A stretch of DNA of 64,000 bases from Caldora sp965222765 (GCA_965222765.1 CBDCVG010000094.1:372001-436000); one strand, 5' to 3'; counted from the first letter of the stretch, positions 26,664 to 36,200 are shown. Notes: generated from the sequence alone by a model not told the origin. Numbers and translations are program-made.

Positions 26664-27638
26664 CTAGAGTTCCTCTATCTCTGTTCTACTCAATCCTGTT
26701 GCTTCGGCAATGGTCTCAATATCTATTCCTTTGAGTTTGAATGTTCTGGCGATGTTAATATTTTGGAGCTGTTTGCCTTGCTGCATACCCTCTTTGATAC
26801 CTTGCTCTATGCCCTCTTTGATACCTTGCTCTATGCCCTCTTTGATACCTTGCTGCCTGCCCTCTTTGATACCTTTCTCTATGCCCTCTTCTAAACCATC
26901 CAATCTTCCCTCTGAGCGTGAACTTTCGATAATACTGATTTCATAGCGGCGATTTTCCATAAATCTCAGGTAGTTGGCTCTTTCTTCTTCACTCAAGCTA
27001 TCTACCAGTAAATTTTCCTTCGCTTCCGCTAAACCCTGGGCAGTAAATTCCTCTTTTATTTGGCTCTTTTTCAGGAAATATATCCATTCATCTAAGGTAT
27101 CCTTCGCGACATCATTAAAGTTGTTTACTTTAATTACATAATACTCGGGAAAAATTTCATATACTTCTTCGATATTAAACAGCTTCTTCTGTCTTATTGA
27201 TAGCCCTAAAGAGTCTTCTAAGTGAAGTCCACGAAAATCTAACTTTCCTTGGTAAATATAATCATCCCCTTGTCCCAGAGAAAAGTAGACCACATTTACT
27301 GAATAGACTTTTTTAACCTTACCGTAAGGCTCTCCCTTTTCCAAGAATTCCGTAATTAACTTCGCTGTGCCGTAGAGCATCCGATGAAAATAATCCTGCT
27401 CTGTATTATTTTGTACTTCAATGAGAATTAATTCACCTTGGTCATTTTCTGCCAGAATATCGACTCGATTGAGCTTGTCATCCTCTGCTTGTTGATTGCT
27501 CTCACTTTCGAGTATCGATTGTATCTTGATTTGTTTGCCCAATAACTCACTGAGAAAACCTGCTAAAACTACATGATTAGCTTTGTTTCTGAGTAATTTT
27601 TTAATCGCCCAATCAAATCGGATGTGTGTTTGGGGCAT
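26664..27638 (-). CDS. Rpn-type PD-(D/E)XK nuclease / putative transposase, copy 3
   Basis: 324 residues; the extra length is in the EGIKEGIEQG run, which has more units than in copies 1 and 2. It keeps the Asp60/Glu74/Gln76 core and has a tail like copy 1 (NINIARTFKLKGIDIET). It differs from the other two at a scatter of sites (for example LEDSLGLSIRQ for LEDRLEPSIRQ), so it separated earlier than copies 1 and 2 did from each other. Confidence 0.85.
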   Translation of the reverse strand: MPQTHIRFDWAIKKLLRNKANHVVLAGFLSELLGKQIKIQSILESESNQQAEDDKLNRVDILAENDQGELILIEVQNNTEQDYFHRMLYGTAKLITEFLEKGEPYGKVKKVYSVNVVYFSLGQGDDYIYQGKLDFRGLHLEDSLGLSIRQKKLFNIEEVYEIFPEYYVIKVNNFNDVAKDTLDEWIYFLKKSQIKEEFTAQGLAEAKENLLVDSLSEEERANYLRFMENRRYEISIIESSRSEGRLDGLEEGIEKGIKEGRQQGIKEGIEQGIKEGIEQGIKEGMQQGKQLQNINIARTFKLKGIDIETIAEATGLSRTEIEEL

Positions 27639-27829
27639 AACGGCATTGATGGCAAGGTCTACTTAATATATTGTGCTTTATTTAGCTCTATTGATTCAAG
27701 ATACAAGCCCTTGTTGAGGAACGTAGGTATAGTCTTATAGTAGAGTAACCCAAGTGGTAGTGCGATCTGCTTGCAGCAGCGCTTCGCTATCGCATTTCTT
27801 GTAGGGTGGCCAAATTGAAGCACTTCTTC

Positions 27830-28099
27830 TCAATGTAACCAATTTTCTACCCTTAAAGTCGGAACACGCTGAAACTCACGGATATTTGCTGTAACAAGCG
27901 TCAGGTTAAGGGACAACGCATGAGCAGCAATTAGTAAATCATTGGGACCGATGGGTGTCCCAGCTTGCTCCAAGTGTGTACGAATTGTTGCATAGTGCTG
28001 CTCTAAAGGAGGTTCTAGGGGCAAGATAGGTAACATATTAAGGATACGCTCTAGTTGCTCAACCAGACGAGGAGAGCCACCTGCTATTTGTTGTGCCAC
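27830..28099 (-). pseudogene. VapC-type PIN nuclease, N-terminally truncated
   Basis: 89 codons equal to the C-terminal two-thirds of a VapC toxin: LEPPLEQHYATIRTHLEQAGTPIGPNDLLIAAHALSLNLTLVT and REFQRVP. The Asp of PNDLLIAA and that of a second acidic site remain, but the first 40 or so residues with the essential N-terminal LLDTN Asp are missing. The GTG start lies in the duplicated segment (28085-28100) also found at 20487, so a rearrangement cut the gene there. Its last codons are the same as the relic at 20063-20095. Confidence 0.8.
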
Positions 28100-29091
28100 T
28101 AAGCGATCGCATTTTCTCTTTTTTGGATATCGCTTTTGGACTATAACTTAGGTCGGGGCTGGGGAATGGTTAGGACTTGAGGGTGTGGGGGAAGATATTC
28201 CCAAGTCCCAATGGGTTGCTTGTCTTTCGGTGTTATTTTATGCTATTATTTTGGATAATGGAGGAGGTTTGCGCATATAGTCTATTGTACTCTTCCTAAA
28301 ATCTAGAGGCTTGACGTATCAACTTTCCTCTTGTGGAACTGGCATCTTGCCAGTGCTGAAATTCACACAGGCACCGAAGCCTGTTCCACGGGTATCTCAA
28401 TTCTTATTGTGACAACTGCTACGAACACCATGCTAATGACTCTGGAGATAATATTTGGTTGCTCTGATTGAACAAATTGCTATGGTCCCCTGCGTCTTCG
28501 CCATTGGTCACCTATTTATTTTACTTTGAGTTTGAATGTACACCCTGTTATAAATATTTTGGTGCTGTATGCCCCGGCTCCTCGCCCTCTTTTGATTCAA
28601 GATACAAGGCTGGGTTAAGGAACGTAGGTATAGTCTCAATACTGCTCGGTTAAGAGAGTGTGGGGGGTGTGGGGAGTGCGATCGCAGATCTTGTAGGTTG
28701 GGTGAAGCGAAGCGGAACCCAACGCAATGTATAGCGAACAGCTTTTTCATAGTTGGGTTTCACTACGTTCCACCCAACCTACCCATGAACATCCCACCCC
28801 ACCAGAACTTCCGTGGGTGCCGTTAGCGATCAGCTACGCTGGTGCTGTAGGCAATCGCACTATATTTAACCCAACTAAATGTTGAAATTAATTACAGGCT
28901 AGAAGCCTGTTCCACTTCATCTCTGTGTTCCTCTGTGCCTGGTGTGGTTCATACACTTTCTAGGTGCACACCTATCCCATTATCAAATAATACTACCAAA
29001 AAATAAAAGCAAATGCAACCAACAAGGGAAAGTATCATATAATAAAGGGTTTGATCTTTATTACCATTGCCAGAACAGGAGTCTACTATCG
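28100..29091. repeat. Duplicated and dispersed repeat region before putA
   Basis: No gene is supported. 28100-28485 repeats 20490-20870, including the first few codons of the RT relic. 28592-28640 repeats 27700-27738. 28697-28785 carries two TTGGGT/ACCCAA palindromes. 28893-29030 is a copy of dispersed repeat D. The putA ribosome-binding site follows. This whole tract reads as stacked repeat fragments. Confidence 0.6.
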
Positions 29092-32000
29092 GTGGTTGTA
29101 CAAGTACCAACAAACACTTACGAGGCTAAAACTCAGGAGATTGCTAAGCAACTCCTAGCAGCCACCCAAGAAAGGAAGCGCTCCTTCTTTGCCCAAGTAC
29201 GAGAGCAAATGCGTTGGGATGATAAGTTACTTGATTGGGCAATGAGTAATCCTGGTTTGCGGGTGCAGTTGTTTCGGTTTATCGATTCTTTACCGGCTCT
29301 GCGCAGCAATACAGAAATTGCCCGTCACCTGCAAGAATACCTGGGGGATGAATCGGTAGAACTGCCCAGTGCCCTGAAGGGGATGCTGAATTTTACCAAT
29401 GCTGACTCGATGCCCGGTCAAATAGCGGCAAAAACTGTCTCTACAGGAGTCGAAACCCTAGCTCATAAGTATATTGCCGGTGAGAACATTAAACAGATAA
29501 TCAAGACGATTGAGAGACTGCGGAAAGAAAAGATGGCTTTCACCCTGGATTTGTTAGGGGAAGCAGTAATTGCCGAAAGCGAGGCTCAGTCTTACTTGGA
29601 AGGTTACCTGAATTTACTCGAACAATTGACCCAGGAAGCGAAAAAGTGGTCAACAGTAGAGGAAATTGATACAGCTGATGGGGAATCTTTACCACAAGTA
29701 CAAGTATCTGTTAAGTTAACCGCATTTTACTCCCAGTTTGACCCCCTTGATCCAGTAGGTAGTAAAGAGCGAGTATGCGATCGCATTCGTATTTTATTAC
29801 GTCGTGCCAAGGAACTAGGGGCAGCAGTTCACTTTGATATGGAGCAGTATATATATAAGGATATGACTCTCTCGATCCTTAAAGAACTGTTAATGGAAGC
29901 AGAATTTCGCGATCGCACAGATATTGGTGTTACCCTGCAAGGTTATCTGCGAGATAGTATGCAAGACTTGCGGGAATTGATTGCTTGGGCAAAGGAACGG
30001 GGTTATCCAGTAACGGTGCGCTTAGTGAAAGGAGCTTATTGGGACCAAGAAACCATTAAAGCACTACAGCATCATTGGCCACAGCCAGTTTATAACGAAA
30101 AAGCAGCTACTGATGCCAACTTTGAGCAAATGACTCAGCTATTGCTAGAAAACCACCAGTATCTCTATGCTGCCATTGGAAGTCACAACGTGCGATCGCA
30201 AGCTCATGCTATAGCTATTGCTGAAACCCTGAATATCCCTCGCCGCCGCTTTGAAATGCAAGTTCTCTATGGCATGGGAGATCAACTAGCTAAAGCACTG
30301 GTTCAGCAGGGACATCGAGTGCGGGTTTATGCTCCCTATGGGGAATTGTTACCAGGAATGTCTTACCTGATTCGGCGCTTGTTGGAAAATACGGCAAATA
30401 GCTCATTCTTGCGGCAAAGTTTGGAAGATAAACCGGTTGAAGAATTGATTGCACCACCGGTTTTGAGAGGACGCAGGGACGCGGAGACACGGAGACGCGG
30501 AGATGAAGAAGACAAGGAAGAATTAGATATACCAAACAACAAACAACAACAAACAACAAACAACAAACAACAAACAACCAACAACAAACAACCATTCCCA
30601 AATGCCGCTGATACCGATTATGCCGAGGAAGAAGCCAGGAATAAAGCACAACAAGCCTATGCTCAGGTTCGTGCTTCACTGGGTAAGACCTATTTACCTT
30701 TAATTAATGGTGAGTATACTCAAACAGCAGACATTGTAGATTCTCTTAATCCTGCTAATCCTAGTGAAGTAATTGGTAAAATTGGGCAGATTTCTGTAGA
30801 ACAAGCAGAGGCAGCACTACAAGCAGCTAAAGAAGCATTCCCTAACTGGCGGCGAACACCAGTGAGGGAAAGAGCTGGTATCTTAAGGAAGGCTGCTGAT
30901 TTGATGGAACAGCGGCGTGCTGAATTATCTGCTTGGGTATCCCTGGAAGTAGGTAAAGCCTTACAGCAAGCAGATCCAGAAGTTTCCGAAGCAATCGACT
31001 TCTGCCGTTACTATGCCGATGAAATGGAACGGTTAGAGCAGGGGTACAACTACGATATAGCTGGAGAAAATAATCGCTATGTCTACCAACCACGAGGGAT
31101 AGCAGTAGTAATTTCTCCTTGGAACTTCCCCATTGCCATTGCTACAGGTATGACTGTAGCTGCGTTGGTTACAGGAAATTGTACCTTACTAAAACCTGCT
31201 GCTCCTTCATCAGTAATTGCAGCCAAAATTACGGAAATTTTGCTAGAGGCAGGAATACCAAAAGGGGTATTTCAATATGTACCAGGGAAAGGTTCTACCG
31301 TTGGTGAATATCTGGTGCAGCATCCAGAAGTTCATCTGATTGCCTTTACTGGTTCCCAGGAAGTAGGTTGCCGTATTTATGCCGAGGCGGCTAAGTTACA
31401 ACCAGGACAAAAACACCTCAAGCGAGTAATTGCCGAGATGGGGGGTAAGAACGGGATTATAGTAGATGAAAGTGCTGACCTTGACCAAGCAGTAGCTGGA
31501 GTAGTACAGTCAGCCTTTGGTTATAGTGGTCAGAAATGTTCTGCCTGTTCCCGAGCCATTGTACTGGAACCGATTTATGATACCTTTGTCAAACGCTTGA
31601 TAGAAACCACGCGATCGCTTAATATTGGTCCAGCGGAAGCTGTTGGCACCCAAGTCGGACCAGTAATCGATGCTACAGCCCGCGATCGCATTCGGGAGTA
31701 TATTGAGGAAGCACGTCAGGAAGCAACGGTAGCTTTGGAGATGGCTGCACCGGAAACCGGTTACTTCATCGGACCAACTATCTTTACTGATGTTGCACCG
31801 GATGCCAAGATAGCCCAAGAAGAAATTTTTGGTCCTGTAGTAGCAGTGATTCGGGCTAAGGATTTTGACGAAGCTTTACAAATTGCCAATAGCACCAACT
31901 ATGCTCTAACAGGTGGTTTATATTCCCGTACTCCTTCCCACATTGACAGGGTGACCACAGAATTTGAGGTAGGTAATCTTTATATTAACCGCACCATTAC

Positions 32001-32160
32001 CGGAGCGATCGTTTCCCGACAGCCCTTTGGTGGGTTTAAGCTTTCTGGTGTTGGCTCGAAAGCAGGAGGGCCGGATTATTTGTTGCAGTTCCTTGAACCT
32101 CGGACAATTACCGAGAATATTCAGCGGCAAGGCTTTGCACCGATAGAAGGAGCAGAGTAG
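29092..32160 (+). CDS. putA: Bifunctional proline dehydrogenase / P5C dehydrogenase (PutA-type)
   Basis: 1022 residues from GTG 29092, which has AGGAG 10 bases upstream; the open frame to 28942 is only translated repeat D. It oxidises proline to glutamate in two steps. The FAD-dependent proline dehydrogenase barrel spans about 60-460 (VSVKLTAFYSQ, VRLVKGAYWDQE, ATDANFEQ, SHNVRS). The aldehyde dehydrogenase domain spans about 530-1010, with ISPWNFPIAIATG, FTGSQEVGCRI, VIAEMGGKN (general-base Glu) and YSGQKCSACSR (catalytic Cys). Between the domains, about residues 460-502, a run RRDAETRRRGDEEDKEEL and a NNKQQTT repeat are encoded by two inserted DNA repeats. Both domains are otherwise intact. 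Confidence 0.95.
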   Translation: MVVQVPTNTYEAKTQEIAKQLLAATQERKRSFFAQVREQMRWDDKLLDWAMSNPGLRVQLFRFIDSLPALRSNTEIARHLQEYLGDESVELPSALKGMLNFTNADSMPGQIAAKTVSTGVETLAHKYIAGENIKQIIKTIERLRKEKMAFTLDLLGEAVIAESEAQSYLEGYLNLLEQLTQEAKKWSTVEEIDTADGESLPQVQVSVKLTAFYSQFDPLDPVGSKERVCDRIRILLRRAKELGAAVHFDMEQYIYKDMTLSILKELLMEAEFRDRTDIGVTLQGYLRDSMQDLRELIAWAKERGYPVTVRLVKGAYWDQETIKALQHHWPQPVYNEKAATDANFEQMTQLLLENHQYLYAAIGSHNVRSQAHAIAIAETLNIPRRRFEMQVLYGMGDQLAKALVQQGHRVRVYAPYGELLPGMSYLIRRLLENTANSSFLRQSLEDKPVEELIAPPVLRGRRDAETRRRGDEEDKEELDIPNNKQQQTTNNKQQTTNNKQPFPNAADTDYAEEEARNKAQQAYAQVRASLGKTYLPLINGEYTQTADIVDSLNPANPSEVIGKIGQISVEQAEAALQAAKEAFPNWRRTPVRERAGILRKAADLMEQRRAELSAWVSLEVGKALQQADPEVSEAIDFCRYYADEMERLEQGYNYDIAGENNRYVYQPRGIAVVISPWNFPIAIATGMTVAALVTGNCTLLKPAAPSSVIAAKITEILLEAGIPKGVFQYVPGKGSTVGEYLVQHPEVHLIAFTGSQEVGCRIYAEAAKLQPGQKHLKRVIAEMGGKNGIIVDESADLDQAVAGVVQSAFGYSGQKCSACSRAIVLEPIYDTFVKRLIETTRSLNIGPAEAVGTQVGPVIDATARDRIREYIEEARQEATVALEMAAPETGYFIGPTIFTDVAPDAKIAQEEIFGPVVAVIRAKDFDEALQIANSTNYALTGGLYSRTPSHIDRVTTEFEVGNLYINRTITGAIVSRQPFGGFKLSGVGSKAGGPDYLLQFLEPRTITENIQRQGFAPIEGAE
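30465..30594 (+). repeat. Two repeat types inserted in frame in the putA linker
   Basis: 30468-30505 is the ACGCGGAGACACGGAGAC repeat, whose reverse complement occurs at 62821-62851. 30533-30593 is a CAAACAA heptamer array like those at 32685 and 42316. Together they code for the hydrophilic linker and keep the frame. Confidence 0.8.
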
Positions 32161-32232
32161 ATCAGAATTAAGAATGGAGAATGAAGGATGAGTGAATGAC
32201 TCTCCTATCTCTAGTTTCCTCTTTCTCCTGTC

Positions 32233-32256
32233 AAGGGCGCACGTCGGTGCGCCCTT
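32233..32256. terminator. Strong hairpin after putA
   Basis: A perfect 10-base stem (AAGGGCGCAC with GTGCGCCCTT) and a 4-base loop, 73 bases after the putA stop. No T run follows on the plus strand; on the minus strand it ends with AGGA, so it is a weak terminator or a repeat. Confidence 0.45.
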
Positions 32257-32266
32257 ACCCAAAATT

Positions 32267-32527
32267 TCAGGCAACGATCTCAGATAATGGTATGATGCTG
32301 CTGTTTGTAACCAAGAAAACTTGACGACATTCAAATTCTAACTGACGATCTACACTATTCTTTCCCTTCTCGTAAACCTCAATTGCCTCAAAATCCAGTT
32401 TCTCTACGATACGTTTGTATTTCTCAGTCCCCTGGTACCAGTGAGAGTAAACTTTTTGAGAAAATAAACAGCCACGAGATTGAGCTAAATTCTTTAACCA
32501 TAGATAAAAATTACGTAATTTTATAGA
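32267..32527 (-). pseudogene. Start-less C-terminal gene fragment
   Basis: An 86-codon open stretch with clear coding character on the minus strand: LWLKNLAQSRGCLFSQKVY, YQGTEKYKRIVEKLDFEAIEV, DRQLEFECRQVFLVTN. It has no ATG, GTG or TTG near its upstream end, where a TAA (32528-32530) adjoins a CACCTAGCACCTACC repeat. It therefore appears to be the 3' end of a gene that lost its start to a repeat insertion or deletion. The family is not recognised. Confidence 0.45.
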
Positions 32528-32703
32528 TTACGCACCTAGCACCTACCAGAAGTTGTCTTAGAAATTAACTTGGAACTCCTCATTGGTGATACCGGAAAAT
32601 AGCGATCGCTAACCCAACCTACAACTGGGGGAGACAAGAGAAATAGGGAAGCAATTCCCAATTCCCAAACAACGAATAAAAAACAATAAACAACAAATGA
32701 CAA

Positions 32704-33834
32704 ATGACAAACAACCATCAGGCAACTGCCTTCGGTACAGATAATTATCGTAGACACCAAAACTGTGCAGCTACTCACTTTAGAGATTGTAACCAACTGC
32801 TGATGAGTTCTATCGGCATTGGGACTTATTTAGGTCCAGTGGATGAAGAAACTGATCAATTGATGCATCTAGCAATTGTAAATGCGATCGCAAATGGTAT
32901 TAATGTTATCGATACTGCCATTAACTACCGCCATCAGCGCAGCGAGCGTATCGTTGGACGAGCTATTGAGCAAGTTATCAGCCAAGGTATTGCTAAGCGT
33001 GAAGAATTGATTATTTGTTCTAAGGGAGGATTTATTCCCCATCCCAATCGTGTTGAGTGGTTTAAGGCAACCTACGTCGATCCACCAGGGACTTCTATCT
33101 GTATGGCAGATCTAGCTAAACAGAGGCACTGTATGCATCCTGACTATATCCGTGATCAGCTCAATCGTAGTCTGGATAACTTAGGTGTGGAAACTATTGA
33201 TATCTACTACTTACATAATCCAGAAGATCAGCTTGCAAATGTCTCTCCAGAAATCTTCTACCAGCAGCTAAAGGCATGTTTTACCCTCCTAGAAGAGGCA
33301 GTTAAAGCTGGTAAAATTGGAGCCTATGGACTAGCAACTTGGGATGCATTTCGAGTCACCCCTACCCACAAAGCCCACATTGATTTAGCCAAAGCTCAGG
33401 CTATTGCCCAAAGTGTATCTCATCAGGGACAAAGCCATTTTAAGTTTATCCAGCTGCCCCTTAATTTACTCATGTTAGAGGGTGCAACCCTGGCTACCCA
33501 AACTATTGATGGTTGTCAAATGCCTGTTATAGAGGCTGCTGAGCAGTTAAAAATTACGCCGGTTGCAAGTGCTGCTATTGCTCAGGGCAGGGAACTAGAA
33601 AAAATGTTACCCCTACTGACCTCCAAAAGTAAAGAACCATTAACTATTGCTCAGCAGGCTCTGCAATTTACTCGCAGTATACCCGGTATATCAACAGCCT
33701 TGGTAGGGATGAAACAACCTGAACATGTTGCCCAAAATCTTGAACTAATCGCACTCCCAACATGGCAGCCAACAACTGTAGAGTCTGTGTTCAATCATTC
33801 AGACATAATCAGGAGAAGTGTAGACAATCACTAG
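32704..33834 (+). CDS. Aldo/keto reductase
   Basis: 376 residues. An NAD(P)H-dependent reductase with a TIM-barrel fold: GIGTYLG near 39, INVIDTAINYRHQRSE with the catalytic Asp and Tyr, ELIICSKGG with the Lys, and IYYLHNPE with the His; the cofactor-binding end is SIPGISTALVGMKQPEHV. The substrate is not evident. The ATG lies inside a CAAATGA/CAAACAAC repeat, so the first residues (MTNNHQ) are repeat-encoded; no later ATG precedes the fold except at MSSIGIGTY, which would remove 33 residues. Confidence 0.85.
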   Translation: MTNNHQATAFGTDNYRRHQNCAATHFRDCNQLLMSSIGIGTYLGPVDEETDQLMHLAIVNAIANGINVIDTAINYRHQRSERIVGRAIEQVISQGIAKREELIICSKGGFIPHPNRVEWFKATYVDPPGTSICMADLAKQRHCMHPDYIRDQLNRSLDNLGVETIDIYYLHNPEDQLANVSPEIFYQQLKACFTLLEEAVKAGKIGAYGLATWDAFRVTPTHKAHIDLAKAQAIAQSVSHQGQSHFKFIQLPLNLLMLEGATLATQTIDGCQMPVIEAAEQLKITPVASAAIAQGRELEKMLPLLTSKSKEPLTIAQQALQFTRSIPGISTALVGMKQPEHVAQNLELIALPTWQPTTVESVFNHSDIIRRSVDNH

Positions 33835-33963
33835 AGCTCAACAAGTTACCAAAATAATGGGTTTAAAGCCCCGTCCTTTTTAGGTTGGGGAGTATGTCAA
33901 AAGATGAGTTTCACTTCGTTCAACCCAACCTACTGTGCTCTAGGGAACTCGTATTTTTATTCA

Positions 33964-34536
33964 TTAAATATTACCAGGCTTGAGCCAGCTAAATAACTCC
34001 CCAACACTGAGATTTAAGTCGGCAATAAATTCTGGAGTAGGAAGTAATTGCTCTGATTCTTGCAAAAACAGAGGCTGTTTATTAGCAGGATAAGCAAATA
34101 CCGATTTTTCTGCCGGATCGATAATCCAACCCATCTGGCAACCAGCATTCAGGCAATGTAAGATATTACTTGTCACTTTGGTTTGGTTTTGGCTTGGAGA
34201 TAAAATCTCAATTGTCCAGTTGGGTGTAGCAGTGAAAACATTAGCAATATCACCATCTTCGTCCAAGGGAATACGATTCCAAGTAAAAATAGCAATATCT
34301 GGTACAATAGAGCGCCCAGCAAATGTACACCTCAATTCTGGAAGAGCTAGAGCAATTTGCGGTTTTTCAACCATATTATTGATCACTGTTACCAATCGAC
34401 CTTGCAATTTGCTATGTTTTCCTTGGGGCATCGGTTTTTGGCTGAGTTGACCATTGATATATTCGCTGGCAGGTTCAGTTTCTGGTAATTGCAAAAACTC
34501 TGCTAGCGTTAATAGTCTGGTAGGAAGTTGAACCAT
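33964..34536 (-). CDS. Uma2 family endonuclease-like protein (DUF820)
   Basis: 190 residues from ATG 34536, the usual length; the frame is open 38 codons further but that part is not family-like. Uma2 proteins have a PD-(D/E)XK-type nuclease fold and are very abundant in filamentous cyanobacteria, with no proven role. Visible marks are LTLAEFLQLPETEPASEYINGQL, the PDIAIF motif, PNWTIEILSPSQ, the central CLNAGCQMGWIIDP and the end SVGELFSWL. The expected Lys after the Glu strand is replaced (SPSQNQTK). Confidence 0.85.
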   Translation of the reverse strand: MVQLPTRLLTLAEFLQLPETEPASEYINGQLSQKPMPQGKHSKLQGRLVTVINNMVEKPQIALALPELRCTFAGRSIVPDIAIFTWNRIPLDEDGDIANVFTATPNWTIEILSPSQNQTKVTSNILHCLNAGCQMGWIIDPAEKSVFAYPANKQPLFLQESEQLLPTPEFIADLNLSVGELFSWLKPGNI

Positions 34537-34671
34537 AGTATAAATTATTTTTTCCTTTGTCCCTTCTTCTTTCTGGTGATCACCTAACACCCATTGGTAA
34601 CAAGTTATTCTCATGGGTGTTAGGATTAGATCCAGAATTGTCTCCTGCATTCTAAATTCTGCATTCTTAGA

Positions 34672-35361
34672 CTAGCTCCTAACTACTCTTGCTAGATGAG
34701 TAAGTTGCTTGATATTGGCTAAGCAGAGACTCTGATATTGTTGATCAACTTTAACCCAACCCTTACTATCGAGTTTTTCCATAATTTTGGTTGTATCTTC
34801 GATACTGATGTCTGTGACATCTGCTAAATCCTTGTAGGGTATGTTCAAGATTTCCATACCCTTTGCCGTAGATTGACCATAGCTTTGTGCTAAGCTCACC
34901 AAAGTATTCGCCAACTTAACTGCTGGTGGCTGACGGCGTAGTTGAAGACGGATATTGGTTTGACGTAATCGCTGCACCATTAGTTGCAACATGCGGTGGT
35001 GTAACTGGGGATCTTTGAACAGAGTTTGAATAAAACGCTGAGCAGGTACAGTGAGTAACTTGACTGCCGAAAGAGCGACGACATCAGTGGAGCGGGGTGA
35101 TTCATCAAGAATTGCCATCTCGCCAAAAAAATCACCTCGACCTAAAATCGCCAATGTAGCAGTATTTTCTCCATAGAGGCGTCGAACTTTTACCCAGCCA
35201 GAAACGACAAAGTATACCGCGTTGCCCCAGGAATCTTCCATTAAGACTGCTCTACCTGTGGGGTATTCATGCTCTACTGCAACAGACAGGAGCAGTTCCA
35301 ATGTCTCTGGATTAGCTGTATTAAAAAGTGGGAAAATCTCACTAAAAGCCTTAGTTTGCAT
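34672..35361 (-). CDS. Crp/Fnr-family transcription regulator, SyCRP1-like
   Basis: 229 residues. A cyclic-nucleotide-binding domain covers about 10-125; its phosphate-binding cassette GEMAILDESPRSTDV keeps the Gly-Glu and Arg-Ser/Thr pattern expected for cAMP binding. A long dimer helix follows and the winged helix-turn-helix is near 175-225 (YKDLADVTDISIEDTTKIMEKLDSK). The overall sequence recalls cyanobacterial SyCRP1, which controls motility and other genes. It is transcribed ahead of the Uma2 gene on the same strand. ATG 35361 is the natural start. Confidence 0.88.
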   Translation of the reverse strand: MQTKAFSEIFPLFNTANPETLELLLSVAVEHEYPTGRAVLMEDSWGNAVYFVVSGWVKVRRLYGENTATLAILGRGDFFGEMAILDESPRSTDVVALSAVKLLTVPAQRFIQTLFKDPQLHHRMLQLMVQRLRQTNIRLQLRRQPPAVKLANTLVSLAQSYGQSTAKGMEILNIPYKDLADVTDISIEDTTKIMEKLDSKGWVKVDQQYQSLCLANIKQLTHLARVVRS

Positions 35362-35414
35362 TGAATTGTTTTCAAAAATAAAGTCTGAGGATGCACCAGG
35401 GTAAAACTGACATA

Positions 35415-35527
35415 ACTAGTACCGCTGCGCGGAATGAAGAATTAAGAATGAAGAATTAAGAATGCTTATAGAGTAAGGATTCTATCGATCTCAAACTGGT
35501 GGGTTATTTCCGCCGTACTGTACTAGT
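35415..35527. mobile_element. Inverted-repeat family B, copy 2 (113 bp)
   Basis: Bounded by ACTAGTAC ... GCGGAA at the left and TTCCGCC ... GTACTAGT at the right, which are inverted. The centre contains GAATTAAG repeats and ATAGAGTAAGGATTCTAT, itself a palindrome. Related copies are at 12727-12829 and, reversed, 39895-39975; isolated ends occur at 15761-15781 and 48912-48935. MITE-like. Confidence 0.7.
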
Positions 35528-35906
35528 GTGACGCTAAAGAAGATTCCCAGGCTGCATCAGCATCACCAGCGTATTTAAACAAACAGAGCCACTGAGTTAT
35601 GGTTAACACTTTACTTAAGTTACACTATCAATAGAGTTGCCATCTTCCTATAGACAGAGATACCTTAGTGTCTAATGGCATAAAAATTTGGACAAGGTTG
35701 TACACTTTAGGTTGTTTCACATCCTAAAGTAGAGAGCGTACTTCAGTATATACCCTCTGGAGAAGTGATAGTTCCTCTACTGATAACCTTGCTACAAACT
35801 TTTCTAATGCCAATACTTTTTGCCTTGGCGTATAGATTCTCTTGATTATATTCTACCAAGGCAGAAAAATTAACTAAAGCTGATTGAAACTTTTAAGGAA
35901 GTCGTA
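35528..35906. other. Intergenic region, no gene seen
   Basis: AT-rich region upstream of the zinc-ribbon gene. I see no long frame, clear hexamer pair or strong hairpin. Confidence 0.3.
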
Positions 35907-36200
35907 ATGATGAAAAATGGTCAATGTCCTAAATGCGGTGATCGTAATGTCAGAAGCAACACTAATCGAAAATTTCCAGCTCTCAATACGATAACCTTGG
36001 GCTCCGGTACTTGTGATAAACGTTACGCTCCCTTAGATACCTATATCTGTGGCAGTTGCGGTTATGTGGAAAGCTATGTCGCTAAGTCAGAAGATTTAAA
36101 CTACATCCAAGAGCAATGGGCATTGGTGCAGGTAACCACCGAACCACCAATCGTCTTAGGTATTAAGCAAGCTGCTACCAACGGAGAAGTTTACCATTAA
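35907..36200 (+). CDS. Zinc-ribbon protein, 97 aa
   Basis: Two zinc knuckles, CPKCGDRNV near residue 7 and CGSCGYVE near 48, form one four-cysteine ribbon. The rest is a conserved cyanobacterial tail. The start is ATG ATG at 35907 with AAGGAAG about 9 bases upstream. Such proteins may bind nucleic acid or a partner protein; no function is established to my knowledge. It is followed by mtnP on the same strand after 66 bases. Confidence 0.7.
   Translation: MMKNGQCPKCGDRNVRSNTNRKFPALNTITLGSGTCDKRYAPLDTYICGSCGYVESYVAKSEDLNYIQEQWALVQVTTEPPIVLGIKQAATNGEVYH

Noticed and set aside
28942..29091. N-terminal extension of putA
   Set aside because: It translates dispersed repeat D; the GTG at 29092 has a proper ribosome-binding site and family-like start.
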